Shown here piece after piece: positions 44,836 to 44,961 of a DNA stretch of 44,961 nucleotides. Both the position numbers and the translations under genes were made by a program. The DNA lies in contig CAMTPA010000018.1 of assembly GCA_947074275.1 (NCBI GenBank), forward strand, positions 1-44,961, in the 5' to 3' direction. The notes below the pieces were generated by a model. It saw only the letters and a list, made by a program, of their open reading frames with translations, did no database searches and was not told the DNA's origin. This DNA is from an uncultured Bacteroides sp. (GTDB taxonomy: Bacteria; Bacteroidota; Bacteroidia; Bacteroidales; Bacteroidaceae). Within the stretch, counting starts at the first letter, position 1, and every line of letters begins with the position of its first letter.

Positions 44836-44961
44836 AATAATTTTGTTGTCGTTATGGAGCTACTAACAAATATACATATCGTTATATTGTCAATAAAAGA
44901 CTGCTTTAAATTATTTTATAATTCCTCGTTCTGAATTGCGTATGAAATTAACAATATATTC

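Overview
The window is a contig end from an AT-rich, anaerobic, nitrogen-fixing member of the Bacteroidales. Several things point there: NigD-like and fimbrillin/FISUMP lipoproteins, an ECF sigma factor paired with a membrane-anchored beta-barrel protein, DUF4494, the Bacteroidetes gene order of the V-type ATPase, and -7 boxes of the TAnnTTTG type. The genus cannot be fixed from sequence reading alone; relatives of Dysgonomonas, Paludibacter or termite-gut Azobacteroides are reasonable guesses. The first 47 bases are not genomic. They are an Illumina TruSeq i7 adapter fused in frame to the first gene.

Layout. (1) About 48-5845: 3' part of a V/A-type ATPase operon (A-B-D-I-K) with a clear terminator. 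The K subunit keeps all four polar Na+-ligand positions known from Enterococcus hirae. (2) 5918-8714: an ECF sigma factor with its coupled membrane/beta-barrel partner, divergent from a NigD-like lipoprotein. (3) 9134-11476: a GH3 beta-glucosidase lipoprotein, flanked on both sides by 22-bp-period degenerate repeats. (4) 11660-14195, minus strand: nifA, a GNAT acetyltransferase and a small helical protein in one operon. (5) 14481-17144: a short ModE-like regulator, an outer-membrane porin and modA. (6) 17403-29733: the Mo-nitrogenase cluster nifH-nifI1-nifI2-nifD-nifK-nifE, then nifN-nifB-[2Fe-2S] ferredoxin-nifV-modB-modC and a NifX-like Cys-rich protein. (7) 29942-36909: a menaquinone operon: HAD/hotdog fusion (probable MenI), menF, menD, menB, menC, menE. 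(8) 36946-39092, minus: a dihydroorotate-dehydrogenase-like protein, YggS and DUF4494. (9) 39222-42992, minus: two tandem paralogous fimbrillin/FISUMP lipoproteins. (10) 43288-44835, minus: miaA and a pRiA4b ORF-3-like acidic protein.

How it works together. Regions 4-6 form one nitrogen-fixation unit. It encodes a sigma54 activator (NifA), post-translational PII-type control (NifI1/NifI2), catalytic NifHDK, cofactor assembly (NifB, NifEN, homocitrate synthase NifV, ferredoxin, a NifX-like carrier candidate), and molybdate supply split into two blocks (porin-modA before nifH, modBC after nifV). The non-coding DNA supports a two-layer regulatory model. Three 23-bp ModE-type palindromes precede the two mod blocks. 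A second family of palindromes built on TTACAT/ATGTAA lies 120-170 bp upstream of three TGGCAC-type sigma54-like elements (modE, nifH, nifN), where an enhancer-binding protein would sit. No nifS or nifU lies in the window. No tRNA, rRNA, CRISPR array or transposase was recognised.
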